Part shown: piece after piece, positions 7,978 to 16,728 of the stretch
How the letters are laid out: each line of letters starts with the position of its first letter
Numbering within the stretch: position 1 is the first letter of the stretch
NCBI GenBank assembly: GCA_946413655.1
Contig: CAMKLO010000005.1
Coordinates: forward strand, 29,150 to 93,149
DNA from: an uncultured Fibrobacter sp.
Lineage (GTDB): Bacteria > Fibrobacterota > Fibrobacteria > Fibrobacterales > Fibrobacteraceae
Length of the DNA: 64,000 nucleotides
Direction: 5' to 3'
Made by a program: the position numbers and the translations under genes
The notes under the pieces: model-generated
What the model was told of the DNA's origin: nothing
Databases searched by the model: none
Seen by the model: the letters and a program-made list of their open reading frames with translations, nothing else

Positions 7978-10900
7978 ATGAAGTTAAATGCTACCGTTCT
8001 TGCATTGTTTTTTGGCGTGTTCTCTTTGGCACATGCCGTAGATACACTTGACGTTTTTGTGCTGCGCGTGCAGTTCAAGAAGGAATCTCCGGACAACTCG
8101 CTTACGACGGGGACGGGGGTTTTCGATTCCGATACGGCGACGTATAAACTGGACCCGTCGGGCAGCCGCGGGAGCAAGCATTATTGGAAAAAGCATCTGG
8201 ATTTTGCGAACTCCTATTATCAGGCGGCGAGCGGCGGAGAACTTGTCGTTAGGGCGACGGTGTTCCCGGAAGACGGAACGGCTTACGAACTGGACAAGCC
8301 GATAATCGACTACAATCGCACGCAGAAGTTGAAGGGCGAAAAGACTGCCGAATACGACGTGGCTCGATTCCGCGATTATATGCGCTTTGTTTATGATGCC
8401 GTGATGAAGGCTCACGAGTCCAAAAATTCCCCGTTTAAGGTTCCGCTTTCCAAGAATCCGAATACCAGGCGTGCCTTCATGATTGCGCATGCCGGAGCGA
8501 GCAACTTGATTGACGGCGGAAGCATGGGGACGAAGGGCGCCAATACTCCGGGCGATTTCTTGGATATTTACGTTTCGAGGCCTGATTTTGCGTATCTGCA
8601 AGACACGCTTCCGGGTGTCGTTGTAGATAAAGTGGATTCCTTGAAGAACGGGATTGTGCTGAAGGGCGCTACGATTGATACGCTCACGTCGATGATGGTG
8701 GTGAGCGAAACGGCGTCGCAGGACGGGCTCAACTGGGGTATCAACGGTATCGTGGTGAACCAGATCGGCCGTGAACTCGGAATGCCCAATACGTTCGACG
8801 TGGGCAAGGGCATTTCGCGTCTGGGCTTTTTCGACATGATGGACTTTGCGGGTTACAATGCGGGTAACGGGTTCTTCCCGGTTCTGCCTGCGGCTTGGGA
8901 ACGCGCTTACATGGGCTGGTCCAAGGTTAAGGAAGTGCGCCCGACGGCGGGGCATCCGGTGACGGTCGATATTGCTGCTGCGGGTAGCGGTCTTGGTACC
9001 GAGATTGTGAAGGTTGCCTTGAATGCCAGCGAATACATTTTGATTGAAAACCGCCAGCGTTCCTGGGATAAGGACGGTATGGTGGATGTGTATCTCGGCG
9101 AGGCCAAGCAGAATAACGATATCACGACGAAGTCCATTTTGGTTGATAGTTTGAGTACCGTGTTTGAAGATAGCATCTGTGTTAAGAACAAATGCGAGCG
9201 TAACAAGAAAAAGGCGGAAGGCCTTATTATGGGCGTGAGCAGTTTTGACGCTGGCCTCCCGGCGAGCGGCATTGCCGTGTGGAAGGTGAACGACTGGTAC
9301 TTGCGCGAATCGTTGCGGTTGGGAACAGCGAACATTTGGGGTGGTGAACAGTATCGCGACCACCAGTTTGGTCTTTCGCTTGTGGAGTCCGACGGTGTGC
9401 TGAGTATCGGCAAGACGTTCAAGAACGCACTTGGCGAAGACACATACGATTACGGTAGCGGTACGGACTTGCTCCCGCATTTGCGTTATGCTAAGGACAA
9501 AAAGTTCGATACGATAAAGACGATTTTGCCGACAGGTTATGCAAATACGGCGACAACGCAGGGCGGCTACACTGGCATCAAGATTACGGTGGATGTGCCG
9601 AAGGACGCCCGCATCGAAAAGACTTCGAACGCATTTATGGGTGATAGCGTCAAGAGTTTTGCGGCTCCGGTGATTCGCGTGACCATCAGCGTCGATGAAG
9701 GAAGTATTGAAAATTCGAAATTCCCCCGCGATATTGGCCTGAATTCGGCGGTACGCGGTGCGGTGTTTGTGGATGACCCTGAAAACGTTGGCGAAAAAAT
9801 CATAGTCGTGGGTGCCGAAGATGGAACTTTGCAGGCATTTAGCTCTTTGGGCGATACGCTTTTCGTTGCCGATACTGCGATTGTGCAGAAGTCGCTGACT
9901 CGCGATAGCGCCGAGCGTGAAGTGCCGCTGTACCGCGTAGGTGCAAGTTATGGTCCGCTTGTCGGGCTTGCTAGCAATGGAGAACGCATTATCAGTTTGC
10001 ATAAGGAAAAGCTTGTGATGACTTCGTTCAATAGCGGCATTCCGGAGCAGACTGTCTTGGATTTGAAGAAGAGTGCTGGAGGGCTTCCTGGCATGAATTC
10101 TGCAATTGCTGGCCCGATTATGTATAAGAACGATGTGTATTTTGCTTCGGATTCGACGATGTGGACGGCTCGTTGGAATAATGACGGCTATATATCAAGA
10201 TCGTCTATGAAGAAATTGTCAAAGATTGCTCATGTGGATGACATGGCTCTTTGCAAAATTGAAAGTGTCTATAGAGTCAATGGTGACCAGCCTGATTGGG
10301 TCAGCGTTGGCGACGGACATGTCTATGTTCAGGAAATGATTATAGGGGATGGCAAATTTGGTTCAACACCTGCTTATGGAAAGGGCAGGGTTGTCTCGAT
10401 CCCCAATGCCCAAGCCGATGAAAAGTTCCGCGTGGCTTGTACAGACTTGGATCGCGATGGCTCGAACGAAGTGGTTGTGCTGGGTAGCCGTGGAACGATT
10501 GCTGGCTTCAAGATTGTCGAAGGTGGCGATATAAAGACGCTTTGGACCAAGAACTACAAGCGCGGTGCCGCGGGCACGAGCGGCCTCAAGGACGAAACGT
10601 CTGGTATTGCTCTTGGCGATATCAACGACGACGGCTACCCTGAAATTGTGTTCCTCGGAGACAACCTCGTTTATGCGCTTGACCGCTTTGGCGTGCCGAT
10701 AGACGGCTTCCCGGTGACGATTAATCGCGGTGCGCCAATTGTTGGATTCCACAGTGATCCGCTTCTTGTCGATGTCACGGGTGACAAAATTCCGGAAATT
10801 CTCGTGCCGTCGAGCGATGGGTTAGTTTATGCTTACACGGGCAAGGGCAAGCGCGTCTCGGAACGTTTCCCGATTGCGGCGGGCAGTTTCGAAATGGTGG

Positions 10901-11421
10901 ATTCTCTCGAACAAGTCGTTCCGATGAGCATCTTTGTGACGGATGCGGTGAAAAAATCCAAGGGTCCTGAACTTTATGCATTCCACAGGAACAGCGTGTC
11001 GGCGTTCCGTTTGGACAAGGCTGCAAATGGCGCCGAAAAGGCTGCCGCTGCGTGGTCGCTCCCAGCTGGCGGCAACGAACGCACTGGATTCTTCGATGCT
11101 TCCAAGCTCGGCGATGTCGAGGCTGCTAAGGCAAAAGACGAAATATCGGACTTCTTCATCTACCCGAACCCGGTTCGCGGTGGCGATGCGAAAGTGCGTA
11201 TGGAACTGGGCGCGAAGCCGCAGTCCATCAAGCTCGAACTGTACGATATCACTGGCTTGTGCGTGTTCAAGACGAACATCCCGGATGGTGTTGCCGGCAT
11301 GAACCAGGCGAATCTCGATTTGCACAATTTGGGATCGGACGTTTATACGGCCCGCCTCAAAGTCAAGTTCGAGAGCGGCAAGACAAAACAGAAACTATAT
11401 CGCGTAGGTGTTGTTCGCTAG
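7978..11421 (+). CDS. Secreted M6 metallopeptidase-like protein with degenerate active site, VCBS/FG-GAP-like repeats and YPNP sorting domain
   Basis: This 1147-aa protein starts with a signal peptide (cleavage near HAVDTL). The N-terminal third resembles immune-inhibitor-A/M6 secreted metallopeptidases. At the place of the zinc motif HExGHxLGLP it reads NQIGRELGMP (residues 261-270), so both His and the Glu are replaced and catalysis is unlikely. The middle and C-terminal parts hold VCBS/FG-GAP-like calcium-loop repeats (DLDRDGSNEVVVLG, DINDDGYPEIVFLG, DVTGDKIPEILVPS) expected to fold as a beta-propeller. The last 80 residues begin with FFIYPNPVRGG, like type IX secretion sorting domains, and end in a beta-rich LYRVGVVR. 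A cell-surface binding or structural role is more likely than proteolysis. Confidence 0.8.
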   Translation: MKLNATVLALFFGVFSLAHAVDTLDVFVLRVQFKKESPDNSLTTGTGVFDSDTATYKLDPSGSRGSKHYWKKHLDFANSYYQAASGGELVVRATVFPEDGTAYELDKPIIDYNRTQKLKGEKTAEYDVARFRDYMRFVYDAVMKAHESKNSPFKVPLSKNPNTRRAFMIAHAGASNLIDGGSMGTKGANTPGDFLDIYVSRPDFAYLQDTLPGVVVDKVDSLKNGIVLKGATIDTLTSMMVVSETASQDGLNWGINGIVVNQIGRELGMPNTFDVGKGISRLGFFDMMDFAGYNAGNGFFPVLPAAWERAYMGWSKVKEVRPTAGHPVTVDIAAAGSGLGTEIVKVALNASEYILIENRQRSWDKDGMVDVYLGEAKQNNDITTKSILVDSLSTVFEDSICVKNKCERNKKKAEGLIMGVSSFDAGLPASGIAVWKVNDWYLRESLRLGTANIWGGEQYRDHQFGLSLVESDGVLSIGKTFKNALGEDTYDYGSGTDLLPHLRYAKDKKFDTIKTILPTGYANTATTQGGYTGIKITVDVPKDARIEKTSNAFMGDSVKSFAAPVIRVTISVDEGSIENSKFPRDIGLNSAVRGAVFVDDPENVGEKIIVVGAEDGTLQAFSSLGDTLFVADTAIVQKSLTRDSAEREVPLYRVGASYGPLVGLASNGERIISLHKEKLVMTSFNSGIPEQTVLDLKKSAGGLPGMNSAIAGPIMYKNDVYFASDSTMWTARWNNDGYISRSSMKKLSKIAHVDDMALCKIESVYRVNGDQPDWVSVGDGHVYVQEMIIGDGKFGSTPAYGKGRVVSIPNAQADEKFRVACTDLDRDGSNEVVVLGSRGTIAGFKIVEGGDIKTLWTKNYKRGAAGTSGLKDETSGIALGDINDDGYPEIVFLGDNLVYALDRFGVPIDGFPVTINRGAPIVGFHSDPLLVDVTGDKIPEILVPSSDGLVYAYTGKGKRVSERFPIAAGSFEMVDSLEQVVPMSIFVTDAVKKSKGPELYAFHRNSVSAFRLDKAANGAEKAAAAWSLPAGGNERTGFFDASKLGDVEAAKAKDEISDFFIYPNPVRGGDAKVRMELGAKPQSIKLELYDITGLCVFKTNIPDGVAGMNQANLDLHNLGSDVYTARLKVKFESGKTKQKLYRVGVVR

Positions 11422-11448
11422 CGTTGTAATGGTGGAAGGGGCAGGACC

Positions 11449-12324
11449 ATGTGGCAGAAACTTTGCTTGTTACTTTGTGCGTCGTTAGCGCTTGTTGCGT
11501 GTACGGCGACGGGTGAGCCCGCCGAAGGTCAGGATATTTCGCCTGATGGCGGCATCGCGTCTTCCGGTTCTGTTTCCAAGTCGTCTTCGAGCACGGATGC
11601 CCCCGATGGAAAATCTGATGTTTTCGATAAGCTGGATTGGGTGAAAATCCCCAATGCCTTTATTACCCGTGGTATCAATGAATTCTCTGTGAATTCGTTC
11701 TCTATTGCGACGACGGAAGTAACGCAAAAGCTGTATGAACTTGTGATGGGCGGCTTGCCGAAACAGTCCAAGGCAGGTGATGAACGCGCTGTTTCCAATG
11801 TCAGCTGGTATCGCGCTGCCTTATTTTGCAATGAGTTTTCCAAACTTTCTGGATTTGATACGGCTTACGTTTATAAGTCGATTGCTGGCGATTCAACATT
11901 GGTGGACTTGACGATTGACTATTCCGTGAAAGCCGTTCGACTCCCGACTGAAAATGAATGGGAAATTGCCGCTCACGGAGGCACTACAACGACTTATTAT
12001 TGGGATACGGATGTTGCGTCCAAATATGCGTATTACGGACAAACTGCGGGTCCTGATGAGGTTGCCCAAAAATTGCCGAACGAGTATGGACTTTATGATA
12101 TGGCTGGTAACGTTGCCGAATGGATGAACGACTGGTATGACACTTATCCGAAAAGCAAGATTGCCAATTATACCGGGCCAGCAAAGGGAACGTATCGCGT
12201 TATCCGCGGTGGTGGCTGGTCGGACAAGGTAACTGTACTTGCTCCGAAGGAACGTGAAAAACTCAATCCAGCACAATCTAAAGAGACCATTGGCTTTAGA
12301 CTGGTCTATTCTACCGGATTTTAA
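11449..12324 (+). CDS. SUMF1/FGE-fold lipoprotein
   Basis: The protein is 291 aa. The signal peptide has lipobox LVACTA (Cys18), followed by a Ser-rich linker (residues 35-60). From residue 65 the formylglycine-generating-enzyme-like fold is visible: IATTEVTQKLYELVM, VSNVSWYRAALFCNEFS, VRLPTENEWEIAAHGG, LYDMAGNVAEWMNDWYD, YRVIRGGGWSD and a final IGFRLVYS. The two redox cysteines of true sulfatase-modifying enzymes are missing after RGGGW, so this is probably a binding or structural member. It begins 28 nt after the M6-like gene and may share its transcript; a surface role alongside that protein is inference. Confidence 0.85.
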   Translation: MWQKLCLLLCASLALVACTATGEPAEGQDISPDGGIASSGSVSKSSSSTDAPDGKSDVFDKLDWVKIPNAFITRGINEFSVNSFSIATTEVTQKLYELVMGGLPKQSKAGDERAVSNVSWYRAALFCNEFSKLSGFDTAYVYKSIAGDSTLVDLTIDYSVKAVRLPTENEWEIAAHGGTTTTYYWDTDVASKYAYYGQTAGPDEVAQKLPNEYGLYDMAGNVAEWMNDWYDTYPKSKIANYTGPAKGTYRVIRGGGWSDKVTVLAPKEREKLNPAQSKETIGFRLVYSTGF

Positions 12325-12357
12325 ACTTGCGGTCCTTTTGTCTTGATTGAAAATTTT

Positions 12358-12365
12358 TAGATTTT
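12358..12365 (+). promoter_or_regulatory. -10-like box (TAGATTTT) 4 nt before a start codon
   Basis: TAGATTTT, CAGC, then ATG 12370. No Shine-Dalgarno sequence fits between. It belongs to the start-proximal TAnnTTTn boxes of this window. Confidence 0.35.
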
Positions 12366-12369
12366 CAGC

Positions 12370-12798
12370 ATGAAGTTTGCCTATGTGCTATCCGCATTGC
12401 TTTGCGGACTTTTTGTGGCTTGCTCTGAAGAAAAAAAAGAGCCGCTCCCTGACTTGCCGCCTGTGGATATCCCAGCGACTGTTTTCGGTTTTTATTCCGG
12501 GCGCCTGCCGTGTGACGACTGCAAGTTGCTCAAGGTTGATATGGACCTGTTTGAAGACGGAACGATTCTCGCCGTGCGGACAAAAGTTCTGGATTCTGTA
12601 TTTGTCGATACGTTACATGGAACATATGTCTATGCGGATAGCGTCGTGAAGATGGAACTTTCGGAGAACTCGGCTCATTGGGCGTTCAAGCGCGACAAGG
12701 TGGGAAATCTCGCCTTCATGAAGTCGGGAGAGATTTATCGCGACGCGGACGGCTTGAAATCGGTCATGGTGCGTTTCTATAAAAAGATTCTCAAGTAA
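12370..12798 (+). CDS. NlpE-like lipoprotein
   Basis: This is a 142-aa lipoprotein with signal peptide and lipobox FVACSE (Cys18). Residues 38-130 match the NlpE N-terminal domain, whose hallmark GxYxGxLPCxxC appears as GFYSGRLPCDDCKLL. In E. coli NlpE is an outer-membrane lipoprotein that senses surface contact, copper and lipoprotein-sorting defects through its CxxC motif; the same sensing role here is inference. The C-terminal NlpE domain is absent, as in many homologues. The next gene, a LytTR response regulator, starts 12 nt downstream, so a link between envelope sensing and regulation is possible. Confidence 0.75.
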   Translation: MKFAYVLSALLCGLFVACSEEKKEPLPDLPPVDIPATVFGFYSGRLPCDDCKLLKVDMDLFEDGTILAVRTKVLDSVFVDTLHGTYVYADSVVKMELSENSAHWAFKRDKVGNLAFMKSGEIYRDADGLKSVMVRFYKKILK

Positions 12799-12810
12799 GG
12801 GGTTGAAAAT

Positions 12811-13575
12811 ATGTTTACTGTCTTGATTGCTGATGATGAACCTCTTGCACGTGTGCGCATGCGCTCTCTGCTTGAAGCGTATTCGGGCGAAATCGAGATT
12901 CTGGGCGAAGCTGGTTCCGGTGCGCAGACTATCCAGAAAATTCATGACCTTGATCCTGATGTCGTTTTCTTGGATATCCAGATGCCGGATATGGATGCGT
13001 TCGAAGTCCTCCGCTCGCTGAACGAAGACGATATCCCGCTTATTGTGTTTACGACGGCTTACGACAACTTTGCGTTGCGCGCTTTCGAAGAGAATACTGT
13101 CGATTACCTTTTGAAACCGATTGACCCGGAACGCCTCGCTGCGACGATGGCGAAACTCCACAAACGCATGCCGCACGAAGGCGGGCAAGGCATGCCTGCG
13201 GATTTCTCCTGGGACAAGTTCAAGGAATTGATGAGCATAGGCGGGATTTATATGCAACGTTTGCAGGTAAAGCAGTCCGACCGCATTCTGCTTGTGAACA
13301 TGGACGAAGTTATCCGTTTCCAGAGCGAAGAAAAATATACGACGGCTTACACCACTACGACGCAGTACGTGATTGACCAGACGCTTGTGGAACTGGAAAA
13401 GCGACTTGATCCGAACCAGTTTGTTCGAGTTCACCGTGCGCATTTGGTGGCCATTGACTATATTGCCGAAATTCGAAAGAATGAAGCGGGCCGCTTGTGC
13501 ATTGTGCTTCGCGACAAGAACCGGACCCAGATCACCGTGAGCCGTAATTTTGTAAAAACAGTCAAGAGTCTGTAA
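12811..13575 (+). CDS. LytTR-family response regulator
   Basis: The protein is 254 aa. Residues 1-120 form a receiver domain: the acidic pair in LIADDEPLARVRMR, the phospho-acceptor Asp in VVFLDIQMPDMDAFE, the Thr in VFTTAYDNFA, and the Lys in YLLKPIDPERL. Residues 150-254 are a LytTR DNA-binding domain (KYTTAYTTTTQYVIDQTLVE, FVRVHRAHLVAIDYIAEI, VSRNFVKTVKSL). LytTR regulators usually pair with a 5TM-LYT or similar histidine kinase, but no kinase gene is in the window. AAGGGG precedes the ATG. It sits between the NlpE-like gene and lepB with 12-nt gaps on both sides, so it is likely co-transcribed with them. Confidence 0.93.
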   Translation: MFTVLIADDEPLARVRMRSLLEAYSGEIEILGEAGSGAQTIQKIHDLDPDVVFLDIQMPDMDAFEVLRSLNEDDIPLIVFTTAYDNFALRAFEENTVDYLLKPIDPERLAATMAKLHKRMPHEGGQGMPADFSWDKFKELMSIGGIYMQRLQVKQSDRILLVNMDEVIRFQSEEKYTTAYTTTTQYVIDQTLVELEKRLDPNQFVRVHRAHLVAIDYIAEIRKNEAGRLCIVLRDKNRTQITVSRNFVKTVKSL

Positions 13576-13587
13576 TTGGGAGTTTTG

Positions 13588-14943
13588 ATGGAACAGGCAC
13601 CTCAAAAAAAATCAACGAAGAAATTTTTAAAATCATTTACTCGTGAAGTCATTGTACCGGTAGTCCTTGCGTTAATCGTTATCCAGTACGTCATTCAGGC
13701 GTTCCAGATTCCGAGCGGCTCCATGGAAGATTCCCTCAAAACGGGAGACTTTTTGCTTGGCCTCAAGTTTACTTACGGTTCACCGATTCCCTTCTCGAAC
13801 CAGAAGTTCCCGGGGTATGCAGAACCGACGCATGGCGATGTCGTTATTTTCCGCTATCCTGGCGAACCGGAATATCCCGATAACAATCCCAAGCGTTACA
13901 CGCACTTGTTCAATGCTCTCATGCTGGGCAATTACTACTGGGATCATTCTCCCGAGAAAGGTCAGCCGCATTTGGTGCATTACGCCGACGGCCCGAAGGA
14001 TTACATCAAGCGCTGTGTCGCTGTGAGTGGCGATACTGTTGCGGTGCACGGTGGCAAGCTTTTCTTGAACGGCAAGCGTCAGGATTCGCTCCCGGCATTC
14101 GGCAAATGGACGGCTAGCGTTCGCACGCTTTCGCCGAGAGACGAAGTTGCAGAATTTGTCGTGCCTTCCGTTGGCGATACGCTGTATGTCGATTCGCTGC
14201 CGATGATAAAACTCTGGTGGCTGCGTTCGCTTGTCGCACAGGAGAATCCGGATTCTTCCGTGCATTTGGAACTCTCGCTCTTGCGCGATGGTCACGAGAA
14301 CAACAATTACGTATTCAAGGACTTTAGATTCCCTGTGGAAAACGACCGCGGTCTTTTGCTGAACGCGATGCTTTCCCGGAACCAGACTGTTGTCCAGCAG
14401 CGTCTCACGCTTGGCGATACGTTGTCCGGTGCCATGCCGTTCAGCTATTTTAAGGAACTCGCGAAGATTGGCTTTTTGCCAATGCTCGACCCGCATGATC
14501 CGAATTTGAATAGCGGCTTTACCCGCCCCGTGAGCTACGTGTCTTTCGAAGGTTCCATTCTTCAGGATCTCGAAGGCAACGTGAAGCGCTTGAATATGGC
14601 TGTGCCCGCTGTTGCCGATTCAGCCGATTCCGTAGCGGCGGCTCCAGAAACTTCGCATTTCGAAATACAGCGCAACCTCTATTTGGGCTCCGAGAAAATC
14701 GATCGTTATGTTGTAAAGTATCCGCAATATTTTATGATGGGCGACAACCGCGACAATTCTGCTGATAGCCGCTATTGGGGACTTGTCTCGCTCCGCAACA
14801 TCCGTGCAAAAGCGTTTGTCATCTATTTCTCCTTTGAAAACGATGACCAAAAATTTGCTCTTGGAAATCCGTTTACTTGGTGGCGCATTCCGTTCCGTAT
14901 CCGTTACACCCGCATTGGTAAAATCATTGACTTGATCAAGTGA
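13588..14943 (+). CDS. lepB: Signal peptidase I, long form
   Basis: ATG 13588 is chosen because GGGAG (13578-13582) lies 5 nt upstream; an in-frame TTG at 13576 is less likely. One N-terminal membrane helix (about 21-38) is followed by the catalytic IPSGSMEDSL (nucleophile Ser45), DYIKRCVAVSGD with the general-base Lys141, and near the C-terminus GDNRDNSADSRYWG. It cleaves signal peptides of exported proteins on the periplasmic face. At 451 aa it is much longer than most bacterial LepB proteins (about 250-325). The extra length is an insert of roughly 200 residues between the Lys motif and the GDNRDNS motif, containing no family I recognise. Confidence 0.93.
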   Translation: MEQAPQKKSTKKFLKSFTREVIVPVVLALIVIQYVIQAFQIPSGSMEDSLKTGDFLLGLKFTYGSPIPFSNQKFPGYAEPTHGDVVIFRYPGEPEYPDNNPKRYTHLFNALMLGNYYWDHSPEKGQPHLVHYADGPKDYIKRCVAVSGDTVAVHGGKLFLNGKRQDSLPAFGKWTASVRTLSPRDEVAEFVVPSVGDTLYVDSLPMIKLWWLRSLVAQENPDSSVHLELSLLRDGHENNNYVFKDFRFPVENDRGLLLNAMLSRNQTVVQQRLTLGDTLSGAMPFSYFKELAKIGFLPMLDPHDPNLNSGFTRPVSYVSFEGSILQDLEGNVKRLNMAVPAVADSADSVAAAPETSHFEIQRNLYLGSEKIDRYVVKYPQYFMMGDNRDNSADSRYWGLVSLRNIRAKAFVIYFSFENDDQKFALGNPFTWWRIPFRIRYTRIGKIIDLIK

Positions 14944-14945
14944 GA

Positions 14946-16715
14946 ATGAAGTTCTCGAAGGTTGCATATTTTTTGGCGTCATGCCTGATGATGGCCGCTT
15001 GCGCAACGCAGGTGGCTCCGTCTGGCGGTCCCGAAGATAAGCTCCCGCCACGCGTGGCTGCGGTTTCTCCTGCACCCAAGACGGCGAACCATCCGAATGA
15101 ACTTTATGTAAAACTGGAATTTGATGAATGGATTAATGCTTCGATTCCGCGAGGGGCTATTTCTATTTCGCCTCCGATAGAAAAAAGATTGAAACACGAA
15201 GTCCACGGTAAAACGCTCGAAGTTTATTCGAAAGCGGAACTGGATACGGGTACGACCTACACGGTCACCTTCGCAGGCGGCATCAAGGACTTGCATGGGA
15301 ATGCTCTTGCAAAACCGTTCCAGGTGGTGTTTTCGACAGGCGCTACCATTGATTCGCTTACGCTTAGTGGTCGCGTGATGGTTCCGGATTCGCTTGTCCG
15401 CAAGAAATCGTACCCGAGCGTCGGGCTTTATTTGATGGGCGCCGATCGCGAAACAAAACGGTTCTTGCAAAAGTATCGCGATACGGTGACACATGTGCTG
15501 GACTCGCTTCCGTTGCTGACCAAAGAAGAACCGCTCTACCTCACGGCGGCAGACAGCATAGGAAACTTCACCTTTACAGGCCTCAAGGCTGGGCGCTACC
15601 GCGTCGTCGCGTTCGTCGATATGAACGGGAACCACAAGATTGAACCTTCGTCGGAGTTGGCGGGCGTATGGGTTTCTGACTTACTGTTGAGCGAATCAAC
15701 ACAAGACACCATGTGGATTGCGTTAGCGGATCAGGACACGACGCTTCTGGAACTGGATAACGTAACACAGCCTTTCAAGAATGTGCTCGAAGCGAATTTT
15801 ACGCGCCACGTGTATTTTGATTCTGCCTTTGCGGACACTTCGAACTGCTATCTTGCTTCGCCTGATGGCGATACGCTTTATCCGCAACTTGTGTATCTCG
15901 GGACAACAAGTGCGCCGCGCTTTTACTTTGACCCTAAACCGAAAGACGAGGTTTTGTACAAGTTTGTCTGTCGTAGCGCCAAGGATTCGCTCTCCCGCGC
16001 ACTTGACTCCGCAAGGAACTTTGCCGAAATCGAATGGAAGGAAATGGAAGCCGATACGCTTGATCCGAAAATCCAGACGGTTCAGGTTACAGGCAAGGCG
16101 AAAAATGCATTCCCGGATGATTCCTTGATCGTGATTTTCAACAGGCCAGTGCTCGATTCCCTGACGGACATGTTCTTTATCGTCGAAGGCAAGGACACCG
16201 TCCAAGTCCCGGTTGCGAAAATGGACCCGATTCGTTTTGTTGTAAAGCGCGATACCCCTTGGCCTACAGATACCAAGTTCAACCTGTTGCGTGGTTACCG
16301 CGATACGACTTTGGCGAAAGCGGACAGCAATGGCGTCCGCGATACCGTGATAGAGATAAAGTATGAAAATAAGCTTATGTTCGAGACTATATCCAAGTTG
16401 AAGCTTGCTTCGCTTGTGGGGAAAATCCCCGGTGCCAAGACGGGATCCTTTGTTCGACTTAAGTCTGTAGAGACCGGCAAGTACGAATACGCGAAGTGTT
16501 CCGCTTATGGGGCCTTTTCTTTCAGTGACCTTGTTGAGGGAGGCTACATTATTGACTATTATTACACAGAAGAAGGGGCGGATTCGCCAAGTGGTGGATC
16601 TTTGCACCCATTCAAATACGGTTCTGCATGGCGAGCTCCGCTTGATACTTTAAAGATAAAGAGCGGGGCGAACGATCTAGAACAATTGATGCCGCAATTG
16701 CCGGCATTACCTTAA
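14946..16715 (+). CDS. Ig-like (Big_5) domain lipoprotein
   Basis: The start is either GTG 14940, which overlaps the lepB stop, or ATG 14946; ATG is preferred. The signal peptide has lipobox MMAACAT. The motif VAPSGGPEDKLPPRVAAVSP opens a bacterial Ig-like domain of the kind common in Bacteroidetes lipoproteins (Big_5), residues about 20-120. A carboxypeptidase-regulatory-like segment follows (FTFTGLKAGRYRVVAFVDMNGNHKIEP, near 200), then two more beta-rich segments, and a second FSDLVEGGYIIDYYY near the end. The 589-aa protein is probably periplasmic or surface-exposed. Its function is unknown. Direct overlap with lepB suggests one transcript. Confidence 0.8.
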   Translation: MKFSKVAYFLASCLMMAACATQVAPSGGPEDKLPPRVAAVSPAPKTANHPNELYVKLEFDEWINASIPRGAISISPPIEKRLKHEVHGKTLEVYSKAELDTGTTYTVTFAGGIKDLHGNALAKPFQVVFSTGATIDSLTLSGRVMVPDSLVRKKSYPSVGLYLMGADRETKRFLQKYRDTVTHVLDSLPLLTKEEPLYLTAADSIGNFTFTGLKAGRYRVVAFVDMNGNHKIEPSSELAGVWVSDLLLSESTQDTMWIALADQDTTLLELDNVTQPFKNVLEANFTRHVYFDSAFADTSNCYLASPDGDTLYPQLVYLGTTSAPRFYFDPKPKDEVLYKFVCRSAKDSLSRALDSARNFAEIEWKEMEADTLDPKIQTVQVTGKAKNAFPDDSLIVIFNRPVLDSLTDMFFIVEGKDTVQVPVAKMDPIRFVVKRDTPWPTDTKFNLLRGYRDTTLAKADSNGVRDTVIEIKYENKLMFETISKLKLASLVGKIPGAKTGSFVRLKSVETGKYEYAKCSAYGAFSFSDLVEGGYIIDYYYTEEGADSPSGGSLHPFKYGSAWRAPLDTLKIKSGANDLEQLMPQLPALP

Positions 16716-16728
16716 AGGATGGAAAAAC

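Noticed and set aside
7984..10002. Long antisense open frame (672 codons) inside the M6-like gene
   Set aside because: It mirrors the codon bias of the sense gene, has a basic low-complexity translation without any domain, and has no start signals.
11449..12324. Active formylglycine-generating enzyme
   Set aside because: The two cysteines needed for sulfatase modification are absent after the RGGGW motif.
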